This document shows, one piece after another, positions 25,401-39,254 of a stretch of DNA of 64,000 bases. The position numbers were made by a program, and so were the translations under genes. The notes beneath the pieces are model-generated. The model searched no databases. It saw only the letters and a list, made by a program, of their open reading frames with translations, and was not told the DNA's origin. The number at the start of each line of letters is the position of its first letter. Position 1 is the first letter of the stretch. Source of the DNA: Terebella lapidaria (lineage: Eukaryota > Annelida > Polychaeta > Terebellida > Terebellidae); assembly GCA_949152475.1 (NCBI GenBank), contig OX424566.1, positions 28,744,423 through 28,808,422 of the forward strand. Reading direction: 5' to 3'.

Positions 25401-27125
25401 CTATACGTTTGGTGTCATGTCGCATCATTGTGTGAATGAGGAGTTTCTGCTGATTACTTTCATTTTTATTGACGACGTCTTCCATGGTAGATCAGAAGAG
25501 GAGAGCTCGAATTTTTTTTCAGAGTAGTGAAAGGCACAATGCACAAATACACTATACAGCAAGTATCACAACAACAAACTTGAGACTGAGTGAACAGAAA
25601 AACACTTAAAGATGAGTGAACACAAAACCGTTCTGTGGTTGAAGGATCACAAAAAATAAAAGCTATTCCAATTAAGCCTATTGATCAATTTGCTAATAAT
25701 AAAAAAAGAATCTCAATTCCATGAACTCGTATTGTAACAACGTGCTCGCCGCAAGCAGAATTCTCTTTCACGGAGATTAATTCTCCTCAATTTTCCTCAC
25801 CACCAATATACCACCATTACTGGGGTGGAGCTTGTCCATTCATATAAAAATTGTTACTCGCATTTTTTGTCGATTTGCCCATAATTCTTGCTATCATGTG
25901 TTTTAGTTGCACTTTCCACAAAGATCATAGTGTGTGTTTTCCTTGCTCGACATTTGTAACTGAGGTGTGTTTTAATGCGAGTTTTTAATGTTACATAATA
26001 TAGAGAGGTCGCTGGCTTGACTCGGTAGCAATCAGTCCATGCATTGCTAACCTCCCCAACAGTGGCACCATGGTGTTATTATTACACTAACAGATACAGT
26101 TCGGCTAACACAGTTCGGCTATGAAGTACACTTTGTAGCTCGTCGTGGCACCAATAGACAAATTTCAGGTTTAAAATACGGTCTGATCTGGGTCAAAATT
26201 GTCATTATGATTAGCATTAAATACAATAAGATAACAAAATTGTTCTGACTTCATAAAGTTTGACTTGATATGGAAGTACGTTTTGATTTTTTTCTGCAGA
26301 TTGTATCCATTAGCGTTTATACAGAGTTTACACGCATTTAGACGCCATTATAAAAAGTTTATCCAGTGGAAACTCCGCAACATAAAAATCACCTACGTAT
26401 TACATAATATCATAGACAGTCACTGTACGAAAGTGGCTGAATAAATAACGATGAGTAACATTTCATAAACTAATTTATTTTTTTTATTTTTGTATATTTG
26501 TAATATTACACCTTTGTTCAGTACTTATTTTCGGAGTGCAATGCAAAAGTATGACTCACATTTCTAATGTCAATGTCTGAACGACTGTGCTGTGTTCTGG
26601 TCACGAGTTATACAGTGCATAAAGCGTTCGATAACCAGATACATAAATAGAATCCAGCAATGTAATATTGATCTTGCAGTGCATGCTGAGTTTTTACTTC
26701 AGCAATGTATAGGTGTGGATTGAGACTTTGTTACAGTTGTGATGCACAGATCATCTTGAAACTGCTTTGGTATTGTATAAAAAAATAGCATATCTTTTAT
26801 TTGGCAAAACGCTAAATTATATCGGGAACATTAAATTTTGCATGGCAAACATGGATTTTATGCTATTGGGCAGTGTCCTGCTTTCAGACCATGATATCCT
26901 GGGTCTGATATCCGCTCATAAACTGATGAGTTGTAAAGCACTGGCACAGGAATGGATGATTCACTTGTCTTTGACGATCCATGGTAATGTCGATTGTTCG
27001 TGTTGACACCAAGATTTATTTTTCCATTATTTCTTGTAATCAAATCAGTGGCCATTATTGGCTCCATTTGCTACCATAATATTGATAATGTTTGTGTGAG
27101 TAAACGTAAAAACAAGGTCACAGTT
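22445..27125. repeat. Segmental duplication, copy 1
   Basis: Collinear with 31403-36313. Shared landmarks: GATAAATTAAC near 22485, TTGTGTATAG near 22561, CCACATTCAGTTGAGGA near 24155, ATTCGACACTCAATGAACAC near 24262, TATATCACGATGTAAGAAAA near 25230, TTTGTAATATTACACCTTTG near 26498, and the block up to CCATTATTGGCTCCATT at 27067. This copy carries an extra 1.2 kb at about 22800-24070 with a long hairpin. No conserved protein-coding exon was found in the pair: frames that stay open in both copies differ freely at amino-acid level. Confidence 0.8.
23236..23364. repeat. Long near-perfect hairpin
   Basis: Arms of about 58 bases, starting ATTGGATGATGGGGAGTCCA and ending with its inverse, enclose a GAGGCGCAGCC-type loop near 23300. 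Imperfect pairing continues outward (ACAAACA-GCTGTTG). The following 270 bases repeat ATTGGAC/CCAATATA words. Likely a foldback transposon end or a collapsed pair of MITEs, inserted in segmental copy 1 only. Confidence 0.8.
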
Positions 27126-27129
27126 ATCC

Positions 27130-28325
27130 AGAGGGAGAGACAACAAAATTTTCAATTTTATCGCATTCTGTTCAACCCACTTCATGAAGTTTCGTCATGA
27201 ATTGTCTATAGATCAAATTATTTTATGTTATAAGTAGAATATACTCATGTTGTATGTATACCTGAGTTTTGAGAAATAAAAAAAATATTTACTCCTCAGC
27301 AAAGTTATGCATCGATAAACACATTTATCTGGATTTTTTTGTTCATTTGGAGTCTGCTTGGATCTTGCCAAATGGAGATGGAGAGTGATGTTATGATCTG
27401 AAATCATGTAGTTTTGCCTTTTTTCGCGTTCTGTTGGAACCAATTCGTAAGATGTCGGAAAGAATTGTTCATGGATTGATGATCGAGCAGCATGTATTAG
27501 TTTTTGCTATTTTGCTGTTGATGATAACATTTCACCAGGACTCCCTGAAAGAACACCAAATGCCATTCGGTAGTACACATGCTGGACGTGTGTGTGTAAA
27601 CACAAATGCGATAGTTTCCATGAAATTGGAGTCATCAACTGTCATAAACATGTCCAGTATTCACATTCAATGGCTTCCCGTTCTGTAGACCATTACCATA
27701 ACATGCGTTAATAAACTAGCCTTTAAAAAAGGCTTGAAAATACACTGGAGCAATTTGATTTGAAACATCTATTTCGAGCACATGATTCAGAATATAATTG
27801 ATTTTCTGAGTTGGCCAATCTTTCAGTTGATTAACCACAACCGCAAGGAATTGCGTCCCATCATTAACAACAATATGGTGATATTTCATGAATGGTGAAA
27901 AGTTGTAAGAAAGTAAAAGGGCAGAAACAATAAATATTTGAACAATGTTGTGGCCATGCTCAGTTTATATCCTACCGATCCATGGCATGGTGTATATAAT
28001 CCACATCTATGACACCGATATCAAGTATGGAGCATACCTAGCAATATACAATTTTGATTCCTTCTTTTAACCCATGGCTGGACACATTAATTCCGCACTC
28101 TATGCTACAATAGAATCAACACACATCTACATCTCACAACGTTGAAACACATATTTATATTCTGTAGCAAATTGACAGGTTTTACTTTCTCACTAACAGC
28201 CCAGAGTAATCCAGATCAAATGTATGTACTTTTTTTATTTTGCAGATATTCAACATTTATTGTTATCACCATCAATGCAATTGTCTTTAGCATGAAATAG
28301 TGGTATATCTAAGACTGAGCAGATG
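27130..28325. other. No feature recognised
   Basis: AT-rich, short frames only. Two overlapping frames near 27228-27690 lack domain or splice support. Confidence 0.45.
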
Positions 28326-28329
28326 TTTT

Positions 28330-28625
28330 AAAAAGTAGCAGGTGTTCTTCCACATCAAATGGAAGCTGTCATTACACATCTGAATAAGGCAAAGAAGGAT
28401 TATTTTTCTCCAAAAACCACTGAATGTGGCAAAGACCAGAAAGACCACAACCAACACTCCCAGACTATTCATCACCTGAGGAACTTTCTAATAGGTTCAG
28501 TGAGTTTTTTGTTGGTAAAATTCCTGACGTTTGGACGGGCTACAGAGGAAGAGATCCAAAAATTGATTATGTCATCATCACCAAAATCATACCAGCTTGG
28601 TTGTTAAAATGATTCTAACATGGTT
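28330..28625 (+). pseudogene. LINE reverse-transcriptase fragment (L2/CR1 type)
   Basis: Three short stretches in shifting frames match the N-terminal RT region of L2/CR1-like LINEs: KAKKDYFSPKTTECGKDQK, then LPDYSSPEELSNRFSEFFVG, then IIPAWLLK. In intact elements these lie in one frame in this order, so at least two frameshifts separate them. The fragment is truncated at both ends. Confidence 0.65.
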
Positions 28626-28929
28626 ATTAAAAAGATTGTCCAGATTAACAATGACTTATGATTTTCCAGATGAACAGTTACTTAGCAAGAATCATGCATT
28701 CTACACTACACTATATGTCACATGTGTATCATATCATCTTCATCCGTACCTCGTATTTTTCAAATGGCCTTGTTCAACTCAATGGCCGTCCAACGAATTC
28801 ATGGTCACGAATTTCCCGTCGACCCCGAAAACAGTTACTGGTGATTGCATGCACACCCAATGTAGTGGTAACCTAACTAGATTTTGTAGCTTACCATATA
28901 ATTGGCTGGAGATAATTTGACCCAAGCCC

Positions 28930-30760
28930 CCTGGTGATGGATGGCCTGTTGTCACTCCTTGAATGACGTGTGTTACAACGGTAGTTCATTTGTGCAATAT
29001 TGTTTGAGCGTTTGTTTTTCATTTTCAGTTATTTTCTCAGTCATACTTAAAAGTTTCAGGACCCAGTATGGATGTCGATCCAGTCATTACACTATCACTT
29101 GTCTTTTTGTGTAGGCCTATGTATGAATCGTATTTCATGCATGCCGACGAAAAACAAACTGAGGGCAATGTCCTCCTTGTGTGAATAGTCTGTATTGTCT
29201 ATGAAGCTGTCACGAACTGGACGTGTAACACATTGGTCAAAGAACATGACTCCCCCATAAAAATAATTACTGCTCAGTTAACAGCTGTATATAATTAGAT
29301 TTTTCACTTACACACTTGATGGTACCGTGTGCACGACCTCTTCATTTATCAGGAAACTATATCCTGCAGTGGGAATATTCTCCTATGCACACATGGACGT
29401 GTTTTTATGGAAACATTAAGCGAAATAAACATTATTCATGATACTCGACTAGGGACACGGTTTTATTGACATCAGATAAATCACATTGGCTGATTCCGAT
29501 ATATGCAAACAACGAGGAATCAGCCACGAAGACTTTATGTGCATTCTTGGAGAAATGAAGAATATATCCCATTTGTCATTGTATAAAAACCGAATACAGA
29601 CATACGAGACATAGTGTTTTATTGATTTATAAATAATAAAAGTATATGTGATTTATAGACCCAGTATGCTTGAGCTAATAATGTAATGTGTGAGACATTT
29701 TGATTATACATAGAGCTGTAATCTTCACCGTTTAATACAGTGCAAAGTGATGTATTGACGAACACATTTTTCCAAAGGTCGTGTAATTGGATTCAAATAG
29801 ATAGAGATGGATAGTGATGAATAATCTGTGGTCACATGTGTTACCTCTTATCTCGTTGTGTTGGGACCATTTTGAAAATAAATTCATTCACTCGGTAAGA
29901 GACAGCACTAAACATGTGAATTAGTCATAAAGGCTTATGGTGGCTAGGATAAAAATAGAAATGTACGTTCAAAAAATGAAAATCGGAATAGTTCTGCAAA
30001 TGAACAGAAATGACTTATTCATATTGTGGCCATGCACCGTGCGTATTGTCGTTGTATAATTGGAAACATGAGCCATCGATAAAGAATGCTATTTGTTTTT
30101 TTTAAAAGTCGGTTGGTGGACATTTGTATAAAAATTATGCATTGAAAACAATTCTGTACATTACACTCTGACTGCCCCTGATGACTTCATTGCGTCCTCA
30201 GATAGTGTTTAAATTTAGAATTTCTAATGAAATTATCACAATATCGGTGTATGTTGTTGTATCATATGGCACAGTCACTGGTGTTATTCAATCTAAAAAC
30301 ATCATCAATATGTTTTATAACAATATATCAATAACAGCAATATTTTTTTGTATTAACACACTTCTAATAACTCATGGGCGCATTATGAGTGGTTGGTTGG
30401 CTCACCGGGATTGTTGGGAATGCATTCATGCGCAGCGCTGCTGTGTCATGCCCGTGTCATACCCGTTGCTTTAGTGCACAGTTCAGTGCACAGTAGGCGT
30501 GATAAAACCAGCCAATCAGGGCGCGAGACTCAGAAATTGACCTTGGCATTGATGTGAAATCTGGATCACATCGAGTGCAGAACTATATCTTGTTGTTGCA
30601 TGTACACATGCTATCAGCATGGTAACGCGTCCTGAGAATAGTTTTGCCAGCAAATTCAAACAGAAAACGACACAAAATATATGATGACTTTTAAGCTACA
30701 TGGCTTTTGATAAGGATCTGTTATTCGTTGCAACAACTCAGTGCAGATCATGTATATATA
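28930..30760. other. No feature recognised
   Basis: About 1.8 kb without a supported gene. A GC-richer patch at about 30380-30550 contains GCGCAGCGCTGC and a CCAATCAG box and could be a decayed MITE or a promoter, but nothing decides it. Confidence 0.4.
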
Positions 30761-30769
30761 GGACCATTA

Positions 30770-31250
30770 AATGATTATGTTCAAGTCCAAAATTTGTTTC
30801 AAAAGGTGAAAAAAATTTTTTGCTCAGAAATAGCCCAAAAGGGATAGTAACGCGATTTGGGTCGAAAAATTTTTTGTTTCGTCGACCCGTCAAAAATTCA
30901 AAATGGCCGCCACGTGCAGACCGGAGATCCAAGAGCAACCAAACTTATACACATCGAAGAGGTACATAAGGGGAATCTTTTGAAACAAAAATCTCAAAAC
31001 TGTCTAAACAGTTTTTACGAAAATGGCCGTCAAAGTCCAAAATTGGGCATTTTCCACGGAAAATGGCTGACATTTCAAGGAAAATGCGAAAATAAAAAAA
31101 TGAACAAAATCTTTCCTGGGAATATTTTTTAGCTATTTTGTGCAAAATTTCAGAAAGATCCGACCATAAACTTTAAAGATAAAAATGTGGACGGACGCTG
31201 GACGCAACGCCATGTTAATAGGTTATCGGACAAAAGGTCCGGTAACCTAA
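30770..31250 (+). mobile_element. Helitron-like element, copy 3 (3' module only)
   Basis: Holds the 3' module without the 134-bp core: AAATGGCCGCCACGTGCAGA, CAACCAAACTTATACACATC, AAATTTCAGAAAGATCCGAC and the terminal hairpin TTATCGGACAAAAGGTCCGG followed by TAACCTAA. Homologous to 40900-41297. Confidence 0.7.
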
Positions 31251-31402
31251 CATACAAATGGAACAGATTGATTCGATCTTAGAACTAAATGGAATGCTGA
31301 ACCTTACATAACATCATGATGGAATTCATCATACACTATTAGCATGATTGCACCAAAATTGAATCCATTTAGTGGACCTGATGAATTATACCAGAGGAAT
31401 AT

Positions 31403-34400
31403 GTGAAGCAAATTTTGAATGAGTGATTGAGTTAGGGTGATAAATTAACCTCATCCGAATATAAGGAAGAAAAACGCCATTATTATACAGCAGGTGTCAA
31501 CTAAATCAGATGATTTGGTTTGTTGGTTTCTTGAATGCATATTGAACACAGTCCATTCTTGTGTATAGGTAATGTTTTTCTTGTTCGTCAAATCTTCTGT
31601 AATAGCCCATTCCTGTTTTGGCTATGTACATTGGGGTACTTGGCAATAGTGAAACAAGTGAGTGTATTATGAAGTTGATATATCTTCATTCTCTTCTGAG
31701 TGAACTTGAAATTCATATATGAATGTACCTAAGAACTGAATGAATGGAATGATTTGGCTGCTGAATATATGAGAAGGAATGTGTGATATAGATTTCAGAA
31801 GTCATTAGTACCACAAAATTAACCAATTTTGGGGACATATAATAAAGAGAACGACAAAAAAATTCTTCAGATGATATCACCTGCATATTATATACATGTC
31901 ATTTCAATCAACCTATAGGAAATACTAAATATAAAAAAGTGGGTGTATTTACCACATTCAGTTGAGGAGCCTTGATGCATAGAGGTATTATTGTCTACAT
32001 CTAAAAGTTCACATACGGAAGTTGGTGATATATCAATTGTTCCACAACAAAATGTAAGAGGGAAATGTACATGTCAGGTAAATTTGTCATATAAATGTCT
32101 TTCTTATTACACGGACAATGAATGCTCGTCACGCTACTGTAGATCAAACAAATCCTACAAAGTAACGTATTTCATTTGATGTCTCTGCTACTTTCATGTG
32201 ATCACTTTTCTCGGTGAGAATATTGTGTGCTTTCATCTGATTTCACCGTGGTATATAATTGTGAGACTTAGATCAGGGAAGAAAGCTTCCGACGTTCATG
32301 ATAAGTGTGAATAGGAATATAAGAGAGGCACATGCTTATATTTCACAAGAGATTCGGTGCCAGGATATCGATGCATGACAATTAATAGCACAATTTTGAT
32401 CTATAGCTGCATGGCCTTGGCGTGCAGCTATATGCAGATGACACGCAGCTTTACTTGCCCTTCGATAACTAATAACTCCTTGCCCTTCGATAACCTTGCT
32501 AACTCCTGTCCAAAATGTTGATACACTACACCGAGTGGAACTGTGTATATCTGAAATACGTGAATGGTTGTCATTTAACAAATTGAAGTTGAATGACGAA
32601 AAAACTGAGTTTCTAGTGATGTCATCCAAACAGCAACGTAAGAATGTCACTGAAACCCAAATCCGTATCGGAGAGAGCACAGTCAGTGCATCAACATCTG
32701 CCTGTAACCTTGATGTCGTGGTTGATCAGTCGGTAGACATGAAATCACAAGTGAACCGCATTTGTTCGGCGGCATACTTTCTACGGAACCCAAACAACAT
32801 CAGACGATGTCTGACCAAGAGTGCAACACAAGCGTTGATCCATGCTTTCATATCATCCACCAGACTGGACAACGGAAACTCTCTGCTTGCTGTAATAACC
32901 TCTTTGTCGTTGGCAAAACTTCAGAGAGTTCAAAATGCTGCTGCCAGGACGATTCTTAAGATTCCTAAGTCTGCCCACATCACCCCTGGCCTCAAAGATT
33001 TGCACTGGCTTCCAGTTCGTGAAAGAATCGATTTCAAAATTCTGCTCCTGGTATGGCGAGCTCTACATGGAGAATCGCCAGTATATATCGCCGACCTTCT
33101 GACTCCTAACAAACCAGGTCGCAGCCTCCGGTCAAGCGACAAATTGTTGTTGGATGTCCCGAAAACCAACCTTCGTACATGTGGGGACAGAGCGTTCAGT
33201 GCTGTTGCTCCAAAACTGTGGAATTGTCTGTCGATTGACCTGCGCCAATGTGACTCTCGGGAGAAATTAAAACAAAATCTCAAGATTCACTTATTCAAAA
33301 GCGTCTTTGATAATTTTTAAACCTGAAAAGGCGCTATATAAATCTCAATATTCTCAATTCATCACCTGTTACATATGGCAATCACGCTGTGGCCAATTAC
33401 ACGGGGGTCTAGCCGAGAGCTCGTTTATCTATTTGGAGGACATGGTCGCACAATCTATTGGCTTTAATCATACCTCAATTCATCGAAATTATCATCACAT
33501 GCCGTGCACGTGAGCCCTGCTGTTATACAAGGTCGTATATTTCATTACCATATATATTCCATAAATTTGTGACCAATCCTATCGTAGTCACTGTTCCGAT
33601 TCGAAACTCAATGAACACACGCTCGTACTTTATACTGGTAAATTTTATTGTTTCTTTCTTCCGTTTTTTTCCATTGATATATTGATTATATCTAAGAGGG
33701 GAACGGACGTTGCGTTTGGACTCAACGCCTCTAGACAAACATATTTCAGTTATGTTGGGTAAACTCTGACCTATTTTTTTGCTTATTCAGCATTTTTAAA
33801 TTCATCGATATCTCAGAATTAATGTGTTGTAGAGTGAAATGGATGTTTTGGACCACTCGTGACTCTATCCAAACATTTTTAGAGGGATATCGGATTAACT
33901 TTGAACTTGATCTGAAATTACTTTGCCGAGTCGGCATATTCTATTTTCGTCGATATCGCTTGGACAATGCATCATAGATAACAATAGACAACATTATTTT
34001 TGGACTTGTCGTCCTCAAGAAGTCTTAAGGATATGAGACGAGAACTTTGTCCCTGACCCAAACTTTATTTGCTGAGTCCACATTTAAAAAAAAAACACGT
34101 TTGAAGGATCTCATGGTATCTTCGCGATGGATCTATTATTTCTATTCATGCTATTGTGAGTGAGCGGTTGTAAATTATGCTAACACACCAAAATGCCTCC
34201 AAGGCATCTTAAGGCCATGACGTCCGGTTAATTATATGTTACATTACCAGGGAGCTCGTTAATAATTCACAGATAATTACATGCAGTATAGTAAAAGAGG
34301 AAATCCCGTGAAGAAATAATTATATAGTTGTAAACACTCTGGCTGAACATTAGAAGTAAATAAAATGTCACATGTGTATAAAACATCAATATATAATGAG

Positions 34401-36313
34401 AAATTGGCTCTTTACTTTTGAGGGGTAATTGCAACATGTGTTTCCTTTCAATTCAATATTCCTCCTACAGTCAATGTTCCCCTTGGGATTTTTCATCACT
34501 CTGTTCATTTATATCAGTCTTCAGAAATAGACTGCTATAATCCTCCAACACCAGTCTGTCGTCCATACAAGTGGTGTTTCGTGTAAATACAGCGTCAGGC
34601 TTGAGTCACGAGCTATGAAACTGATGAATACACGCCATGGTAGTTTTATTATTGTCGGGAAAAACAGACGAATGGATATAACGTTCACACCAACGAAACA
34701 GTAAGTTTGTCTTATAGACAGCAGACAAATATTTAAAAGACTCTTTGTATAAGTAGATGAATGTCACATTTTGCTCGCCAAGTTATTCTTCTAAACCAAA
34801 TGAGGACATATCACATTATATGTGTATATAACATGTTTATATCACGATGTAAGAAAAGACATCAATTAACGATTATCTGATAGATACAACAGCAGGACTT
34901 AAAGTTGCGTGTGCGGCCACGGGGACAAATGAGTGAACACAAAAAACATTAAGGATGAGTAATCACAAAACCGTTTTGTGGTTAAAGGCTCATGAAAAAT
35001 CAGTGCTCTGCCAATTAAAGCCTATCGATTAGTTTGCTAATAATATGAAAAGAAACTCGAATCCGTGAACTCATACTGTACAACTCGCTCGTCGGAACCA
35101 TAATTCCCTTTCATGGAGATCAATTCACTTTAATTTTCCTCACTTCCCTAATAGCACCATTACTGGGGTGGAGCTTGTCCATGCTTACTTTCCACAAAAA
35201 ATAATGGTGTGTTTTCCTTGCTCGATATTTGTAAATAAATTGTGTTTTAATGTGAGTGTAGCATAATATATAGACATCGCTGGCTTAACTCGGTAGCAAT
35301 CATTCCTCGCATGACCAAACTTTAGCACCATGGGGCTAAAACTACACTAGCAGATATACTACGGCTAACACCGCACAATTGAAAATGTGTCATAGCAAAT
35401 CGTGGCATGGATAGACAAATTAATCGTAAGGTACAAAACTGTGCGTATGATTAGCACTCAACACAGTTACCGCCATTATACAGAGTTTACCAGATTAAAG
35501 TTCTGTAACAAAAACACCGCTGTATCATATAATACCACAGACAGCCGTTTCATGAATGTGGCTGAATCAATAACGATGAGTCACAAATTCCAGAAACACT
35601 TCATATAATAATTTATTTATTTTCTGTTCTGTGTATATTTGTAATATTACACCTTTGTTCAGTATTTATTTTCCGAGGGTAATGCAGAAGTATGACTCAA
35701 ATTTCCAATGTCAATGTCTGAACGACTGAGCTGTGTTCCAGTTACGAGTTATACAGTGCATAAAGCGTTCGATCTTAACCAGATACGTACATAAATAGAA
35801 TCCAACAATGTACAGTATTGATCTTATTAATGGCTTGCAGTACATGATGCGTTGTTACTTTAGCAATGTATATATGTGGATTGGGAGTTTGTTACAGGTG
35901 TGATCCACATATCATCCAGAAGCTACTTTGGTATTATATCCAAAAATAGTTGTATTATTTATTTGATAAAACGCTAAACTATATATCATTTGAATGACAA
36001 GGGAGGACATTAAATTTTCCATGGAAAATATACATTTTATGCTGTTGTGCAGATTCGGCATGTCCTGGTTTCAGACCTCGATACCCTAGACATGATATCC
36101 GCTCATAAACTGAGGAGTTACAAAGCACTGGCCCGGGAATGGGTGATTCACTTGACCTTGACGACCCAGGGTAATGTCGATTGTTCGTGTTGACATCAAG
36201 ATTTATATTTCCATTATTTCTTGTAATCCAATCAATGGCCATTATTGGCTCCATTAGCTACCATATTAATGATAATGCTTATGTGGTTAAACGTAAAGAC
36301 AAGGGCACAAGTT
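31403..36313. repeat. Segmental duplication, copy 2
   Basis: Partner of 22445-27125 in the same orientation, with substitutions and many small gaps, so the duplication is not recent. It carries about 1.5 kb of extra DNA at about 32040-33575, including a LINE 3' fragment, and lacks the hairpin block of copy 1. Confidence 0.8.
32385..33355 (+). mobile_element. LINE 3' fragment, L2/CR1 type
   Basis: 5'-truncated LINE. The catalytic RT motif is seen as LYADDTQLYLPFDN at about 32428-32470. The following 274-codon frame (32496-33320) has WLSFNKLKLNDEKTEFLVMS, LQRVQNAAARTILKIPKS and LHWLPVRERIDFKILLLVWR, all typical of the RT C-terminal region of L2/CR1-like elements. The words CTTGCCCTTCGATAAC occur twice (about 32455 and 32480); this local duplication puts the YADD block out of frame with the long frame. 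The 3' tail GGCGCTATATAAATCTCAAT is typical of L2-like 3' ends. Inserted in segmental copy 2. Confidence 0.88.
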
Positions 36314-36649
36314 CGGCCACAACAGCACACTCACTAGAGGAGATCAACGTGAAAATGTCAATAACTATAAAGATCTCTGATATTTCTTGCATGCACCCCT
36401 TATCCATTGCGTGAGCAGAGATTTGGCACTGGCGTGTCCATGCAGGATTTTGACTGTGTCCACTAATTTTGAATGTCGTCATGAATTTTACCTAATGATA
36501 TGAATTATTCCGACTGTTTGTTTCCAATATTCTTCACGTTTGCAGCATGCAATACAAAAAATGACAATCTCTGTAGCACTGTGGCCATACTGGTTCCAAT
36601 ATGTAGACACCATACAATTTAAGCCGTGTTTTTTTCTTCATTGTTGACA

Positions 36650-37260
36650 TTAGAGCGTTGGGGCGAAGCCCTCAACTCTCTACATGTCTATGTGCTGACT
36701 CTTTTATGGAGGTTTCATGCCAACATATCGACGCTCGTTTTGGCATGTAAACGTTTAGACACCTACTTCAAATGAGGACTTTCTTCTGTATATCATGGAT
36801 GAGATACATTCAATCATCCATGATATTTGTTCCATTGGGGATATTGCGTGACGTAGAGAATTTTGTGGTATCTGTGTCATTTATGCAGCCCCGACGATGA
36901 GACTCTGATCACGAACGAACATACACTCTTTCCTGTGAATAGCATTCTAGAAAAAGGCACTTACGTATACATTTCATGCGGGAATAATTGTTATTATACA
37001 CATGGAAAGAAGGTTTTTAAATATAACTTGCAATTTCCTGCGGATTCAGACAGATTACTTTGGGCTCACAAAAAAGCCAGCTGCGGCACTCCATTTAGTT
37101 CACGAGAGAAAGTGCGCAAAACAATCATTAGTAACAGTTTCAGGGTCAATGTAAAGTAATTGAGTATGAAGAAGGGGCACAATTCCAGTAGAGTATCTAA
37201 TTATGATTATATGTGAGCAGGAATGTTGTTATTTCATCTTCGAATGGGATACTTTCTCGA
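36650..37260 (+). repeat. Low-copy repeat with 98-codon frame (partner at 41840-42100)
   Basis: Contains an open frame at 36863-37159 (SPDDETLITNEHTLFPVNSI) with no recognised domain. A diverged copy at 41840-42100 shares GATGACGAGAC, TACGTTTCATGAAGGAATAA and the block GAGTATGAAGAAGGGGCA, but its frame is broken. Probably part of an unrecognised repeat family or a dead gene duplicate. Confidence 0.4.
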
Positions 37261-37279
37261 CGGCTGCAATGAACATGGA

Positions 37280-38340
37280 ACCAATGCTAAGTATGGATAT
37301 ATAGAGAAAAATTCCGAGCGAATAACACTGAGTCCGTTATTGTTTCCCAAAACCCAGTGCCAGTCAAAATTGAAGGAATTATATGGAACTTCATGAACCC
37401 CCATATATGGCCGAAAGAGTGATCAGTTCCTGCCCCACATGTGTCACGGGTCCAGAATTCCAAAAATATAATATGCAAACATGTCTTGCTGCATATTAGT
37501 GACACATTTCTTGTACTTATCAACCAGATCCGTGTGATGACGTCCATAGACTTTCTTGAAAGTAGTAATTAGTCTTGATAAAACATAACAACCTTATCGC
37601 GGCAGTTTAGAGATAAGTTTGGAACTTCGATGCACAAAGTCTTCATATCTGCAACTAGCTCTCTGGAATAGGTGTGAGTTGAGAGAAATCGACAATGGAA
37701 AATTTGAAATCATCACGTTTGTCATGTAATTGAAATGACAGGTTAGCATCTTTATCAATATCCATCCTGAGGTCTAAATAGTGAGAAATATTAAAGTAGT
37801 CTGCAGTATCGTTAATTTCGAGTTCCTTAGGATAAATGACATCCAAATAATCACCAAAGTAAAGTGAGGGTTGGTTATTCAGTTACAATACATCATCAAT
37901 GTACCGGAAAGTTAAATAAAGCTACTAGTTAGTTATTTAGATCCACCTCTTTATAGATGCTGGATGGAATCAGATTCACAGAAATATATACGAACAAGTC
38001 TGCCAATATTGTTATTCACTGGTGCAAATAGTTTGTATCCACAGGGAAAACAATATTTTGTTGAAATAGTCGACCACTAATTTCCACAAAGATATTATCG
38101 ATAAGAAAAATAGCCTATTATTGTAAGTGAACACAAGTTGCCATCATAGGATATGCTAACTACTCATCAATCAGGCCTGCAGAATAACATTCAACCGATA
38201 ATAACTAATCAGTGAGATTACCCAAAAGTGTCAACCACACTGATTTTGATATTGAAATTGTCATTGGTATACCATCATGAATGAAAAGAAATTTGAAAAA
38301 AAAATTTAATAACTATTTCACAATTACGGATTTAAAGATG
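37280..38340 (-). pseudogene. Decayed reverse transcriptase with YIDD motif
   Basis: Minus-strand remnants in several frames: FRYIDDVL near 37886-37913, then IYPKELEINDTADYF and LHDKRDDFKFSIVDF (37655-37846), then RHH-DLVDKYKKCV and MQQDMF near 37480-37540. This order matches a large family of metazoan RT proteins (YIDDVLSLNN, LYDKRDDFNF, RHHDLVDRY) whose element class, LINE-like or Penelope-like, I cannot settle here. Several frameshifts and stops; no intact product. Confidence 0.6.
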
Positions 38341-38344
38341 TAGC

Positions 38345-39250
38345 ATACAATTTTATACTTCATACACCATGTTGATGACCAGTAAGCTGTGTACAGCATT
38401 GTGGGATGTGTCGTGTCCCATTGTCCCTATGTCATGCAAGCTGTGCAATCAACCTCATATGCTGTACATGTTGTTTCCTCGACTGTACAAAACATTTCGA
38501 ATTTAGCACTTGAATCCTTGAATGCTTAGCCAGAGAAAATAACTTGTTATTTGTTGTCTGTTTAATAATGGATGTGCGCCAGGAAGAAGCATTTCCTGGC
38601 AATAGGAAACTTAGTGATTAGATGATACCAGGTGTTGAGGGAAAATTACGTCCCACCCACACACAGAACCGTCATGTTACAGGACATGTTTACATTGATT
38701 CTTGTTAAATCTTTTCAAAACCTTTTTAAAAGCCGTGTCTTTCATGAACACATGATATGTTGCTCATTTCTATTATCAAGCTATGATTTATAGTTCATAT
38801 GAATACAACCGTATCGTTACAAAAAAGAAAATGTGATGAATATGTTTATCCTTCATTCACCAGGAGAGTAATACGCAGAAGAATCTTGATTTGAATACAA
38901 TATTGACTGTCAAAAGGGTTCATTTTGTTTTAGCTTGAATAAAACTAAATCGATCATCACTCACTTGATGTTTGTTTCATTCATTTATGTCAAGGAACAT
39001 AAGATACAATGTCACTGGCGGAATAGAGTTTCAATCAACACATGGTATACTTGACTATTTCTACTGTAGTATTCTGATGGCTATTCTCATAGCAACCAAA
39101 TGTTAATCAGACATATTAGTTAACCGTTCAAAACACACACACACGCATTAGCTCAATGTTCGTACAGAAGTATCATAAATTCGTGTTTCATCTGTGGTCT
39201 AAGACAAGCAAGAATCCAGCATGCAATATAAAAAATTAGCCCAATGGGCT
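38345..39250. other. No feature recognised
   Basis: About 900 bases, AT-rich, with an (AC) microsatellite near 39136-39147. No supported gene. Confidence 0.45.
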
Positions 39251-39254
39251 AGAA

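Noticed and set aside
26858-27067. Minus-strand frame (MEPIMATDLITRNN...) that stays open in both segmental copies (also 35979-36254)
   Set aside because: About a quarter of residues differ while the DNA is only moderately diverged, so amino-acid sequence is not constrained; no signal peptide, domain or splice context.
30380-30550. GC-rich patch as a gene promoter
   Set aside because: CCAAT box and CpGs are present, but no gene follows on either strand and similar CCAAT words occur in the MITEs at 14.4 and 23.5 kb.
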